From Symbiodinium microadriaticum (taxonomy: Eukaryota; Sar; Dinophyceae; Suessiales; Symbiodiniaceae), in NCBI GenBank assembly GCA_001939145.1, contig LSRX01000813.1:112834-176833 (forward strand): a stretch of 64,000 bases of DNA. The letters are read 5' to 3'. The position numbers and the translations under genes are program-made. The notes under the pieces were generated by a model, which was not told the DNA's origin, did no database searches, and saw only the letters and a list, made by a program, of their open reading frames with translations. Every line of letters begins with the position of its first letter. Position 1 is the first letter of the stretch. Positions 1 through 11,599 of the stretch are shown here, piece after piece.

Positions 1-1090
1 GGTGCTCTGGCAGCCGTTGGGATCTAAGAATGACCATAGCGGACAGCAGCAACTTGTGTCGACTGGAGCCCAAGCCGGTGCAGGAAAGGAGCAGGATGAA
101 GTGTTTCTCCGATTTCGAAACGTGGCTTCAGTTTCACAGCTGCTTAGAAGCATGATTTATGTGGCTTTCGGGCGGCAGCCTTGGTCGATGATCGCTTGAA
201 GCTCCATAGTTGGCGCACTGAGTGAGCCATGCCAGCGATCGATCTGATCTGCTCGGCCTGAGCAACTCATGGCTCACCCGTCTGTAAAGGTCACACTGAT
301 AACTCTCCGATTTAAGCAGATGTAAAGCTGACCTGTGCTGCAATCCTGCACAGCACTCGTCGGGAGTTTGCCTCTGTTCGGTAGGACCCAAAACCCAAAT
401 GGTTCAATTGGCTGCGAGCAAAAGCAGCCTTGGCTCATGCGAGCTACATGTGGCTTGACAGGTCTATGAGGGTTAAAGCTAAGGGTTAGGGCCTAGATTT
501 GCAAGTCAGGTGCTGCGCTGTGGCCGACACGAGCTCGACTATGCCCGGTCAGAGAGCGGCCAGGACAGTTGGTTTCAGGTTTGCAAGAGCCCGGAATCGG
601 TATACCAGCACAATGGAAACATAGACAAGTACGTAGTAGGCTCTTTGGTACATGAACCTTCTGCGATGCTATGTTCACGTGCTCGCACTCCCAGGCTTGG
701 TAAGCACAGTGATTTTGGTATTTCAGGACTTCTTCATTGTCCACGGCCGAAATCGCAGGACTGTCGCGATCACACTCACGCATGGTTTTGCAAATGTATC
801 TGGTGAGATATTCAGAAATCTCGCATACGGTGCAGATGTGGGTTCATCCCTGAATGGCTTGGCGGAGTATGTATGTTTGAGTGTATGCAAATGCATATTG
901 ATGTACATGCTAAGCAAATATAAACGAATATACGTGGATGCAGGGCAAATATGTAAGCAACAATAAGACAACATGAATGCATATGAGAAACCGTGAGCAA
1001 AGAGAGAGAAGTTGCACAATCGAGCATACTTACATATGAAAGAACAAAAACAAGCAGAGTATATGTAGGTAATGAAGCAATCTTAAGCAC
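1..1090. other. No gene recognised
   Basis: Several short frames are open on both strands but none shows a family motif or a convincing exon. Probably intergenic or intronic. Confidence 0.4.
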
Positions 1091-1093
1091 GAA

Positions 1094-1292
1094 TGTATGT
1101 ATGTATGTGTATGTGTATATACATACATACATACATACATACATACATCCATCCATCCATCCATCAATCCATCCATCCATCCATCCATCCATCCATCCAT
1201 CCATCCATCCATCCATCCATGCATGCATGCATGCATGCATGCATGCATGCATGCATGCATACATACATACATACATACATACACACATAAAC
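1094..1292. repeat. (CATA/CATC/CATG)n tetranucleotide array
   Basis: About 200 bp of CATN units in blocks: ATAC/CATA at both ends, CATC in the middle and GCAT/CATG toward the right. Frames through it on both strands read as IHPS or MDGW repeats and are artefacts of the array, not proteins. Confidence 0.95.
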
Positions 1293-1299
1293 ACACACG

Positions 1300-3600
1300 C
1301 ACGAGCGCGCGCCCAGGAATGGGGGAAGGGGGAGGATGACCGCGCACAACCAACTGAGGGAAGGCCTAAACCACCCAGCAGAACCGTCATCCCGGACCCC
1401 ACCTTCCAGTTCCCTCCTCGGCGTAGGCACGTAGTCGTTTGCTTTCTCATCGCTTTACTGTGACCCTAGGTACCCGCAGTGGTGGAGCATTACTGTAACC
1501 AACGAGGCTCGGTCGTGGTCATCAGCGACTTGCGAGCGTCCTGAACGGCAGGTCCACCGAAGAGAACTTGCCTTTTTGGCGAGCTTCCAACCAGGCCACA
1601 CCGGGACCACGTTAGAAGCTTTGTATCTCGAATGCGTTGCCAGGGGACTTCGTCTACGAACGCATCAAGGAGGCAGGCCGCAGTCCGTTTTCGCACAGTT
1701 TACTCTTCCCCTGTGTCAGGTCCGCGACTGGCCCTCTACGTCGGATGACTCCTACTACAGCCACGCGATGGCCCACTTGATGGAGTTCCGGCTGAGGCCG
1801 GGTCCAATCGCGCCTCGCCGAACACCAACCAATTACGATCCCGAGGCAACTGGAATGGCTTGCCGATATGTTGGGAATCAGCAAGCGAGGGCCTTACTCA
1901 GGAACTTGTTTCGGGCTTTCGTAAGCGTGTCCTGCCAGGTACGATCTGACGAAGGTGGGAACAGAACATATCCTGGGGGAGCGCTTGCGCAAGCCAGCGA
2001 TCCGAGGTCAGAGCCTGAGACCGGTCGCAGCGAGCGCGCGCGATTGAAACCCACACAATGCCCGTTCAGGATGACCCGCCGGAGGAGAAGCACGAGCGAT
2101 CTTCCGCAAAAAGTCGTGTCCTTCGTAGCTGTGATAAAGCATGTGGTTGATCTTTTTTTTCACGAACCTATCTTTCCATAGATCCGCGTAGATGTTTATG
2201 TACCACATCCATGTTGCAGTCACGGTAGTTTGATTCACACAGGAATCGGGGAAGGGGGAATTGAACTCCCGGCGTTCCTCAAGCGGGGGAGGGGGCTCGC
2301 CGGGGTCGTCTAGTTTGAATTTTCGGGTCTAGGGAGTAATCTTTATGCTCTACGTGTTGGTGTCTAAGGGCTTCGGGGCTTCACTAGCTGGGAAATTCCA
2401 GACTTAGGGTGAGCTTTGCTCACCGGAGAAGACCCCAACTGAAAGCAATATGCCGTTGTTGAGTATTGTCTATGGCCCCCTGTGCTTGCACGGGCAAGAT
2501 ACTACTCTGCTGCACGCGAACAGCCTCGCCTAAAACAGGACTTGCCTTCCGGAAAGGTCAGTGATGTCAGTGACACATCTTTCCTGTTCGTGCTGGATGA
2601 GTGGCACCAGCAGCTCCTCCCTCTGCATTGTCTCTGCATTCGTTTGAGCCACTCCTTCCACCTTTCGATGTTCCAGAACCCTGCAGGCCGCCAGTTTATT
2701 CCTGCAGTGTTGCTATGTCTGTTAGCTTCGTGCAGTGAGGAGCTCGCTAGTGCAAGCACCACATGGCTATGCAACCGAGTCGTGCTCTTCCCTTGCTGGG
2801 ACGTCGCTGAGCTGTTGGGCCGAGCCAGTTCCCTGACATAGCCCGTGGCTGCGAAATGCTGCAGCCAAAACCGATTTCGGGGCGACTGTTCCAGATGATG
2901 ATGTTGTCCGTGCACCCTAAACCCTAAACCGTTGGCTTGATGTCTGCTAAGTTTTGATTGATCAGACCAAGACTCGTCACTCCTGGATCCACTGAAAACC
3001 TGCTACTTCAGGGTCTGACAATGCCGGAATGGGGTAGATTGGATGGAAGTGGGGCTCAGGATACCGGCCAAGAGAGATAATGCAAGACCTTCGCACAGCC
3101 GACATGAAAAGTCGTCAAAAAAATAGCATTCGCCAAGCGCTTGAAGCATTCTCTTTAGAAGCGCCATGTGGCGCTGGGCACCGCCACAGGTCCTCGGAGT
3201 AGCTCGCCTGCACGAGATAGCACGGCTTTGCATATCTTGTGAAGCTGCATAAAAAAAGGACTGGGTGTCCTCCTGACCGTCCTGACAAGTCTTCAGGCAT
3301 ACACCCGCTGCGCTTCCCTCCGACAGCACACATGCCAGGCCAGAACTCCAAAAGCAACTGTAGCTTCTGTGCTTCGCTTCAGTTCTGGGCGAGGGGGTGT
3401 GAACAGGCCAAAGTCTCGAGAGTCTTGCGCTGCCTCTATGCCTCCAACCCTAGTTTGAGCTGGGAGCTTTCAGATTCGGTACCTAGATGCGGCTGTGGAG
3501 GCTCCAAAGCTTGACCTGCAGGCAGCTCTCCACGGCGAGCATGTGTGGTCTCGGCGGAGCTTTTGCCGGCGTCATGTGAATGGTGTCTCAGCTGCAAAAT
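1300..3600. other. No gene recognised
   Basis: Frames of 119-201 residues are open (for example 1576-2181 + and 2502-2915 -), but they overlap antisense frames of similar length and show no recognisable motif. A short telomere-like string (two CCCTAAA units) lies near 2916-2931. Confidence 0.4.
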
Positions 3601-3660
3601 GACATAGGTACATAGGACTCGAAAGCCGCCAACGGAGGCTCTGCCGATGAGAGCGCTGCA

Positions 3661-4425
3661 GTGGTGGAATTTGTTGCACGCAACCTTCGGTCCATGGATT
3701 CTCTGCCAGCGGTGACATTGACCTACGCTCAAAGTCTAGATGGGTCCATTGCTGCGGCTGGCAATGAGAGAGTGCTAATCAGTGGTCAGCAGAGCATGGC
3801 CATGACGCATCGATTCCGCACGATGCATGATGCTATATTGATAGGAGTGGGAACCCTTCTTGCGGACGATCCACAGCTGACTGCACGACTTGTTCCAGGT
3901 CAGAGCCCTTTGCCAGTTGTCTTAGACTCGAGGCTACGGTCACCAGTGACCTCCCGCCTCGTAGCAGGGGCTGCAGAGAGAGCTGCAGAGAGAGCTGCGG
4001 ATGGCGCAGGGCTCGTGATCGTGACCACAGAGAATGACAGTTGTGTGAAGAAGCAAGAGCGTTATCAGGCGCTGGCCTCCATCCCTGGCGTGCGCCTTCT
4101 GGCTGTCCCAGAAAGGGACGGCTATGCATCCTTGCAGCACGCGCTGAACGCTCTCCGCAAGCAGTTCGGCTGTGACTCGCTGATGGTCGAAGGCGGTCGA
4201 GCTGTCATTGCTAGCTTTCTGACCAACCCGCAGCTTGTCACCAGCTTCGTGGCCACGCTAAGCCCCAAATTCCTTGGTGGTCTGGGTCCCTCTGCCAACC
4301 TGCAGAACTCTAGAGACGCACTTCTGAGCCTTCACGATATGCGAAGCTGCACGGTGGGAGAAGATATCGTCGTGTACGGCGCCCCTGCGGGAGATGGCAA
4401 GCCTTCGACCCGGCCGGGCACTTAG
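3661..4425 (+). CDS. RibD C-terminal/RIB7-type riboflavin biosynthesis reductase
   Basis: A single uninterrupted frame encodes the reductase domain of riboflavin synthesis, which uses NADPH to reduce the ribosyl-aminopyrimidine phosphate intermediate. Visible family marks in order: TLTYAQSLDGSIA at the N-terminus, SGQQSMAMTHRFR, the loop DAILIGVGTLLADDPQLTAR, PVVLDSRLRSP, and near the C-terminus DSLMVEGGRAVIASFL, the glycine-rich NADPH/substrate segment. About 245 residues is the normal size for a stand-alone reductase; no deaminase domain lies upstream. The first ATG is at 3694 (MDSLPAV); the frame is open further upstream from a GTG, so a short 5' exon is possible. An in-frame duplication (AERAAERAA, about residues 102-110) sits in a variable loop. 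Whether it acts before or after deamination (fungal RIB7 versus plant PYRR order) cannot be told. The lack of introns contrasts with its neighbours and suggests retroposition. Confidence 0.9.
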   Translation: MVEFVARNLRSMDSLPAVTLTYAQSLDGSIAAAGNERVLISGQQSMAMTHRFRTMHDAILIGVGTLLADDPQLTARLVPGQSPLPVVLDSRLRSPVTSRLVAGAAERAAERAADGAGLVIVTTENDSCVKKQERYQALASIPGVRLLAVPERDGYASLQHALNALRKQFGCDSLMVEGGRAVIASFLTNPQLVTSFVATLSPKFLGGLGPSANLQNSRDALLSLHDMRSCTVGEDIVVYGAPAGDGKPSTRPGT

Positions 4426-4840
4426 ATCTCAGCGTCTCCTAGTCTCTGTCGACTCATGTCGATTCCGAAATTCCGAGGATAAAAGCTGGGAGCCAGCAGC
4501 CCGAGCCAGCCGAGCCAGCCGAGCACGTCGAGCATGTCGAGCACGTAAGCTTGAGGAGTAGCTGTCGGATGTGGATCGAGGCTCTGTGTGACCTGATGAG
4601 CGCAACTTTTGTATCGCGCAGTCGCTGCAGGCAATCGAGGATGAGTGCGAAATGAAGGCGGCCTCTGGAGCTGCTTTTGCCATCGACATCCGTGATTTTC
4701 GGTGTGCTGTGCGTCATGCTTCGTCTGCTCAACCTTACCGGCTCTTCTTCTAAGCTTTAAGAGGATTGTGCCCCGGAGTCCAAGTTGTGCTGGCGAGGTC
4801 TACAGCACGAGCAAGCCAGGCCAAGAGATCGTTGCCTTAA

Positions 4841-5158
4841 TCAAGGGCCAAGTGGCTGGAGCGGAAGCTGTCCCGGCAGCTTGGCAGAGCCTTGGGAGAA
4901 GCCGAACTCCTCCGGTCGACGTCGTCTTGGCCGCTCCTGAAAGGTTCGGGTGCACTCCGAATGCTTCACCGGCGACGTCCTGGGCTCGAAGCGCTGCGAC
5001 TGCGGCCACTCGGATCTATGAGATCCCGGAAAGTTCGAGCATTCTGAAGTGTCCACACAGCCCCCCATGACGAATCGAGCAAGCTCCGCCTTCGAAAGCT
5101 GATCATCTGAGGACCCCAGCTTCACAGTCACTTGGCAGAAGGTGTTCTTTGCCGACAT
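4841..5158 (-). CDS. Possible minus-strand gene start, unknown product
   Basis: An ATG at 5158 opens a 105-codon frame starting MSAKNTFCQVTVKLGSSDD. I do not recognise the family. It is listed because an exact copy of the last ten bases of the dinoflagellate spliced leader (TTGGCTCAAG on this strand, 5213-5204) ends 45 bp upstream of the ATG, where a relic leader in a retroposed gene would sit. The later part is basic and low in motif content and may already be intron. The + strand is also open over part of the region (frame reading TSKPGQEIVALIKGQ near 4810), so the coding strand is uncertain. Confidence 0.25.
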   Translation of the reverse strand: MSAKNTFCQVTVKLGSSDDQLSKAELARFVMGGCVDTSECSNFPGSHRSEWPQSQRFEPRTSPVKHSECTRTFQERPRRRRPEEFGFSQGSAKLPGQLPLQPLGP

Positions 5159-5203
5159 GTGGCCGTTGGACTGGTCGCTCCGAACACCCCGACCAGAGTT
5201 TCT

Positions 5204-5213
5204 CTTGAGCCAA
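5204..5213 (-). other. Candidate spliced-leader relic (3' end only)
   Basis: Exact match on the minus strand to the last ten bases of the dinoflagellate spliced leader. Only the 3' part is present; the preceding bases do not align well. It is placed 45 bp before a minus-strand ATG. Confidence 0.35.
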
Positions 5214-5219
5214 GCGATA

Positions 5220-6700
5220 AGTCGCGGTATGTGTTTTCCAGCTTCCTTTGTGCCTCTGCCGAGGCTTCCTCCACACGCTTCATAATGAGACGAGAGGGGT
5301 GCTGCTTTACATTAGAGGCCTGGCACCAGGGAGCCTGCCGCTACAAACGCAGTGCTGTGCTGAAGCCTCAACAGAAGTTCACCAAGCGTTCTCGCAGGAT
5401 CCTGAAGCCGCCCTTCCCCCCTGCAGAGTTGTAGCGGTGCCACCATTGTCGACCTCATGCGTGACGCATCCGCTGGTCCTTGAAAGCACTTCAAAGCAGT
5501 TCTGCAATGCAGGGGATGAAGGCCGAGGTATCGGCCTGGTCGACAAGATACGAGCGTACGAGCTCCAGGCAATTCCTTGAGCGTGACACCAGTGTAGCAC
5601 AAGTCCCAAAGAGGTCACCGGGTTGTGAGCACTGTGCTCTGGCCAGGAGAAAGGGCTGGACACTGCATCTTCGCTGCACGGAAAGTAGCCAGAGCGCTTT
5701 CATGCGCTTTCACTTGACATGTGCAGACGGACTTCGAAGCGACCGGCTGGTAAGGTGGACGCCAATCTTTCGCTTGGTCTCGCTGCGGACCTGCGGCAGC
5801 TGGGCCACAGGGGCTCTGAGACTTCAAAGGGCTCCTACCTTCACTCAGCACCAGGCTTTCTGCCGCTCTAAGGACCTTCGAGGGCTCGCGAAAGGTGCTG
5901 GAGGGGTTGGGTGTGCGGTTTCCTGGCAAGGCAAAGTGCAGACATGTGAAGCCAAGTCCACGGCCTGCGAAACCTCCAGAGGGGCTGTCGACTCTTTTTT
6001 CTGAAATGCTCGGAAGCATGTGCAAGCATCTCAGGTCCATCCGGCTCTACACGAACAATCCAGAGAAGGTGGAAGCACTACAGCCCCTGGCATGCTGCCG
6101 AGCTGAAGATATATTATGTTGATGTGCCGTGGGTGAGGCTTTAAAGCAGGATTATTCAGAGCCGCCGTACGCAGATGACCTTCGCCTTCCTGCACCCCGA
6201 GGTGAAGTCTGTCCTATGAACTCCACGCCCAACGAGCACAACATGGACTACCTTCTCACAAAGCGAAATCGGATGAACCATCGAACTCTTCTTTCGGAGC
6301 TTTCAGCGGACAAGGCTCCGGCTCCCAGCCCCCGAGTCTTGTCACAGGACAGGCCCTTTTGAATTGTGTCCGTCCGTCCTGCAGCGGCCCAGCCCTGGGG
6401 CTGGGAGCGACTCCTTCTTGAGGGGTGGGGTGTATTTCTTGATTTTTCAAAACAGGATCTCTTGGTGACGCAACTCCCAGCGACCTCAGGAGCTCAGACC
6501 CAAGCAAGCAAGAGACCCGGTGTCTTGACTTTGCCCCTCATGGGTTCATGCGCGAGCGGTCCAAGACCCCCGTGCCTGAGTGATTCCTGTGATTTTTCCA
6601 TGTGCTAGCCTCTAGCACTTCTTCGGCCGGCATGGCCATGATAGAGCGGGCGAGCGGGCGTCCCCTCGTCCAAAATGAAGTGATCGCCGTCAAACCCCTT
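5220..6700. other. No gene recognised
   Basis: A 174-codon + frame (5480-6004) and a 141-codon antisense frame (5615-6040) overlap. Neither has a recognisable motif. Confidence 0.35.
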
Positions 6701-6724
6701 CCGTCTGACAGAGCGTCCTTCTCA

Positions 6725-6760
6725 GCTCAAGGCTTTCCGTAGCCCAGCCCTTGGCTCGAG
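6725..6760 (+). other. Candidate spliced-leader relic upstream of the PP2C gene
   Basis: TCCGTAGCC (6736-6744) matches the first bases of the dinoflagellate leader. After six bases comes TTGGCTCGAG (6751-6760), nine of ten matching its end. GCTCAAG at 6725-6731 could be the tail of an earlier tandem copy. It lies just before a 5' untranslated exon ending at a strong AAG/GTAAGA donor (6818/6819), about 120 bp before the PP2C start codon. Confidence 0.5.
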
Positions 6761-6882
6761 CGAGCTCACAGAGGTGCCATCCTGGACCGGTCTTCCACGG
6801 CCTGCCAGAGCCAGGAAGGTAAGAGTATAACAACTCCAGAATTTCAAGACCCCATCAGGTTGGAGGTCCTGAAGGTCTTGCC

Positions 6883-9530
6883 ATGATCGATGCGCTGCGT
6901 GCCAGCAACGCACGTCGGCCCAAGTTGGCGAAGGTGCTGTCAGAGTCCACCTTCATGCAGGCAGGTCACGGCGCGTCAAGCCGTTTATAGGGCATTCAGA
7001 GACTTTCTCAGGGCAGGCGGCCGCAGCAGGAAGATCGGCACGTGAAGATCCCGGACCTGACGAAAGCTGCCAAGGCGCTGAAGATGCCGATCGACCACCT
7101 GGACCCGGGAGCAGGGAAGACGTTGGTACAGACATGCAGTCATGTGCACTTCCGGAACCTTTTTGCGTGTTACACAGAACGGTGAAGGCACTTGCAGGAG
7201 TTGTGGGAGGGTTGTAATTGAGGGCTTGTTTGCGGTGCAGAGGAGCAGCCCTGCGCATTTCTGGCCGTGTATGACGGGCACCGTGGCCCTCTCTGTGCGG
7301 AGTTCGTCGCCAAGTCCTTGCATCTGAGACTCCTGAAGCACCTGACCCAGACGACCACAAAGAGCAGCGAGGAGATTGGTTTGGCACTGAAGACGACGTG
7401 CCAGGATCTTGATGCACTGCACCGTGTTGCAGCCAAGCAGCTCTTTTTTTGGTCATGCAAGTCTCAACCCGGTAACCGGAGGAGTTGGACGAAGAGTTTC
7501 TGGCCAAGCACCGAGACTTGTATTGAATGGGCTCGGCCGGTGAGTTTCAAGTCGTCAGCCGGAAACTTCACTGAGGTACTGCGGTCGATGGGTGCACGGT
7601 GGTTATGGCGCTTCTGACAGGAAGTCTCCTGACCGTCGCATGGCTTGGCGATTCCCGCGCGCTTCTGTGCAGAAGCACTTCCGCTGGGGGCGTTGCAACG
7701 GTCCCTCTCACGCAGGACCATCGACCGAGTGTCTGCACCTCAGATCATGTCATCCAGAGCTTGGCAGATGCCTCCACCAGTCAGCGTCGCTTCTTCCACA
7801 CACTCTCAGGCCTCAACAGAGGCAGATCGGGTACGAGAAGCTGGCGGCATGATCGTGCGCCTTGGCGTGCTTTAGTGCGCCCGTCCTAGAGCGCAGCCGG
7901 GGAAGGGAACGGATGCTGCTCTGCGCAGAAACTTCGACGGAGCCAAGCGAGCTTGGTCCTCGGAATGAGCTTCGCAGACGCTTTACATCGGTGCAAAGAC
8001 CAGCCTTTTCGTTAGGTGGCGCACGCTGGGTTTGACAATCAGATTCGCGAGCTTCGAAGGGCGAAGGCAGCACCAGGTTTTTTTGGGTCCCACAATCGGT
8101 TCGAAATCAATGCACAGAGGGATGTGACCAAGTTGTGTTGATTTCGTACCTGTTCCTTGCTCTTGGTTCCGTCGGGGGTGGCCACTGTCACTGGTGGCTT
8201 GTTGTGACATGTTCAGTGTGCAGCAACCTTGATCGACCTGTACAAACATCAGGCAGCTTGGGACTCTCTTCCAACAGTTGCAGAGTCTTGTCAAGTGCGG
8301 ATACGCTGCATGTCAGGCTCTAGTTTCCCAGCGCATGTCACGTGCTGCCAAGTCATGTTGCAGACGACCTTTGCATGGGTTGAGTTTGGCAGGCTTGGGT
8401 GCACATAGATCATACATGCACCAAAACCTTCGGCGATTGAGGGTCAAGTGTGGCCGTGAGCCGAAATTGCACGAGTGATTCAGCTTCTGAGTTTTTAGCG
8501 GGAGTTGCCCCGCTATTACCAGGAAGGATACCCTGAGATGCATCATGGTCGCAGGCTGCCGGGCTTGGTGCCGTGGGTCGACCCCCGGTGGCCCTGGCAG
8601 TGACACGGGCCTTGGGAGATCGTGACTTCAAGGCACAGCTTCTGGAGATTGGAGCTGAGAATGCTTCGAGGTGTTCTTGTGCCGGTGGATCTGAGCAGCC
8701 GGATCATGTGACACGTGTAGGTGGACAAGCCCTTGCTGATTGCGACGCCCAGCGCCCTTGGCCGAGCTTGCCAGCGCAGTACAGCTCCATTGCATTGCAT
8801 GTACGAACGAGGATGTAAAAGACCTAGCACTCCTTCCCTCCATGTCGCAATCGCGAGTCCAGTCCTAGGTCCGAAGCTTTGAGCTGGATGCCTCTGTGCA
8901 CTTCATTGCGCTGATGTGTGCCGAGCTCTTGGTCAGATGCAAGAGCTCGGAATCAAGGAATGACGCCGCACTATACTACAGGCTCATTGGCGTTAACGTC
9001 TGCCGAGGATGGAATCACGGATGTTCTCAGCAACGAAGAGGTGTCTTCACAGTTCTGTTTACGTGACGAACTTGAACCAATCGAAGCTCACCTGTTCAAA
9101 AGTCGACCAGGATTCTTCCCACTGGGCCCAGATGAATTGCCTGTCTGCTCCAGATCATCTTCGAACTGGACTTCTTGCGGGATGCGGCAGACGCATCAGC
9201 CAATGCCCGGAAAGCCTGTGGTGACTTGGTGCAGAAGGCCTTTTTGCACAGAGCAGTGCAGCTAGAGCCTCTGGGTTCTGAGAGCCTCCATAGGTACAAT
9301 GTCCGTGCCCGATGTCGCAGGCGTATTCTCGTGGAAGTCAAGACAATTTGACAGTCGTCATGGCCTTCTTTGAGTGGGAGGAGCGGCATCCGCCAAGTCC
9401 ATGGCAGAAGCGCATAACGGGGCATCCGGCCCAGGGCGAGAAGCGGAGCTCGGGAGCTGTGGGTCCGGTCGAGGCTTCCCGGTCGCTCCGTGTCCGCCAC
9501 ATTCTGTTTCCACTTGATGGGTGTGCAGGT
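6883..9530 (+). CDS. PP2C-type (PPM family) protein serine/threonine phosphatase, multi-exon
   Basis: Metal-dependent protein phosphatase rebuilt from 12 exons: 6859-6960 (ATG 6883), 7012-7125, 7243-7404, 7482-7524, 7576-7728, 7820-7866, 8555-8632, 8721-8753, 8869-8919, 9008-9040, 9154-9252 and 9321 onward. PP2C motifs appear in order: GRRPQQEDRHV, FLAVYDGHRG (metal-binding Asp), ELDEEFLAKH, DGCTVVMALL, TVAWLGDSRALLC, LTQDHRP, ADRVREAGG, ALAVTRALGDRDFK, DKPLLIATP, SVHFIALMC joined to DGITDVLSNEE, ARKACGDLVQKAF and SRGSQDNLTVVMAFF (final metal Asp). Donors are GT, GC (for example 6961, 8633, 8754, 8920, 9253) and GA (7405, 7525), mostly with AG before G at the acceptor. A probable 5' untranslated exon ends at 6818, separated by a 40-bp intron. 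The Gly-Gly of the classic DGHGG is Arg-Gly here. The last exon stays open after the phosphatase domain (see findings), so the C-terminus is uncertain. Confidence 0.88.
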
Positions 9531-10830
9531 GCCACCATCGAAACGGGCTCGCTCAGGCCGCTTGCCCATCGCTTGCGGCGCTTTCATGCTGGGCTTTACA
9601 CGACACTCAGAAGAGCACAGCATATCGTTGCAGGTCAGAGCAGCTCTCCGGCAAATGCTGCATCAGCAGGAGGTTCGGGCGGGCATGACAAGACGGGCAG
9701 AGACAAAAACAGAGTTTGTGACTTGTATGCTTTGTTCGTGTATGTAGTCTGGAGGAATCCCTTCCAAGTCCTTGTCCAGTCCACTATGCTGACGCGTTGT
9801 GGGTTCAAGCCTGTCGGGCTTCCTGCCAAAGAGGCCACATGGCAATAACCCAGATCATCCCAGATCGATGATCGATGTAAGTGATCACTCCCGTTTAGCA
9901 ACAAGTTCAAGAAGTCGCACAAGTCAAGTTCTCTTCTCAGCAGCTGGACCACCTCAGTGCGATGCACATTTTTCAGAGATAGACGCCGCTGTGGACGTGT
10001 CAGCTGGAATGCTGGATCCTTAGATACTCAGACACAGCACCGTGGCTTTTCTGGGACTTCAAGGGCCTGAGGATAGTTTTTGATTCTTGACTCCGTCTTC
10101 GCACGTTGACCGCGACACGCTCTTCGCCAGGATGCGATGGCGGTTGCTGCCACCCCGCCTGTGAATTATCCGCGTGGCGAGCCGTCGGAATCCCAGCGAC
10201 CTGGAGTCTTGGTCCTCCAAAAAAGCCTTCCAAACTCGACATGGCGTGGCGCTAGGATTTCAGGCGATTTGAGGCTTCAGGCGTTGGTGTTCTCAGATCG
10301 TCCAAGAAAGGCCTCGTCACCTTTTGCCAACTGCTCCAGGCCAACACGATGTGCGGAGCACCGCTCCCGGCATCGCAGAAAGCCCGCTACTACTTCTTCC
10401 GAATCGAAGATCTCTGTTTCTGTGTCCTTCAGAGCTCGAGTTTTGGTAGTTCTTGTCTTGAAGTGAGGTGCGGGAATGTCCTTGTCGATGCCCTGGTTCT
10501 GTCCTGCGGTCGGAGGCTTGTTAGAGATGGCCTCGATGAGCAAACCGATTTCAGAAGGAGCCCTCCATTCGGATGAGTTGCCCCTGCCGGCTTCCCTCGC
10601 TTCCTGCGCTTAGGCCACGACCTGTGCCTCACCTGTGCGGCCAGTGCTTTGCGCCAGACGCGCTCGCTGAGCGGCCGGACGGAGCTGGCCTTACCGGATC
10701 TGGTGTGGGCTTGGCGTGACAAAAGGGGAGATATTGCTACCTCTGTATACAGCAGTAAACACTACTATCGTGTTGTGTGCCGCGCGACGACCAGCGCGAC
10801 GACCACGGGCGTTTCCACCCACAGGCGCTC
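9531..10830. other. Possible 3' part of the PP2C gene; otherwise unassigned
   Basis: A short exon-like stretch at about 9634-9700 reads VRAALRQMLHQQE in + frame and could continue the rotamase-like tail of the phosphatase gene. No further parvulin motifs (SDC, GDLG, GIH) were found to 11 kb. The remainder has no recognisable gene. Confidence 0.3.
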
Positions 10831-10900
10831 AATCAATCAATGAATCAATCAATCAGTCAATCACTCATTACTCATTCACTCACTCAGTCAATCAATATAA
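10829..10900. repeat. (AATC)n-like imperfect tetranucleotide tract
   Basis: About 70 bp of CAATCAAT/CACTCATT units, imperfect toward the right end. Confidence 0.8.
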
Positions 10901-10976
10901 ATCAGTCATGTATTTCAGGCAAACCAGTTTTATCGCAGAGAACCTCAGGCTGAAGACCGCATGAAAGCTTTAGCTT

Positions 10977-11570
10977 TTGACGACTGTTGCTCCCCAGGTG
11001 CGATGCCTGCTCTGCCCTAGCATCACAGAGCTGTGCGAGGAAGCAGCTGGTCGCTCAGAAAGAAGTGCAGCCCATGCTTTCGCCACTGGTCTTCAGAGTC
11101 TGGTGTGCTTCTGTCCGTTGAAGGTTGCAGCCTTGACGGAGCAGAAACTCGAGCAACTGGGCACATTGATGTTGAGGGTTAAGACGGTTGGGAGGTGTGT
11201 TGGCTGTTCAGCTTTGTATGGTGCTTGGTCGAACGGCTTGGAGGCTCAGGCCTCACTAGAAGTTCCTCCCACGCCGTGTGCGAGGAACGGTGGCTTGCAA
11301 CCTCAGCTGCTACCACAGCCACAGGCAGGGACGGACATGCAGCTGTGGACACGTGACCCTTGCATTCCGCCTGCGGCAAGTTTTCCTGGGATATGCCTGC
11401 TTGCGAGGCCTGCTCTATCTGCTCTTCGTGGATTCAGCCGCCAGGTCACCCGTCGAGGGCTTCAGTTGTGGGTTCAGTTCCATCTTGTTCACATGTTGAA
11501 GGATCCACACAGTGTAGAAGCCCATAGTCCTGCAGTGCCTTGTTTCGGTTGCCACAGGCGTCGGTGCTGA
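10977..11570 (+). other. 197-codon open frame, coding status unclear
   Basis: The first part reads coherently (ITELCEEAAGRSERSAAHAF, near 11020-11090) and ends at an AG-rich boundary, but a second + frame is equally open and no family is recognised. Possibly contains one true exon within a mostly non-coding frame. Confidence 0.2.
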
Positions 11571-11599
11571 GTCCAGGTGCAAGACGTGTGCGACTGACT

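Noticed and set aside
812-1463. 156- and 212-codon frames through 1.1-1.3 kb
   Set aside because: Produced by the CATN array, open on both strands.
2240-2300. Possible tRNA T-arm (GGGAGTTCAATTCCC on the minus strand)
   Set aside because: No acceptor, D or anticodon stems can be folded around it.
6165-6185. YADD, the reverse-transcriptase catalytic motif
   Set aside because: Surrounding residues do not resemble any reverse transcriptase; four-residue chance match.
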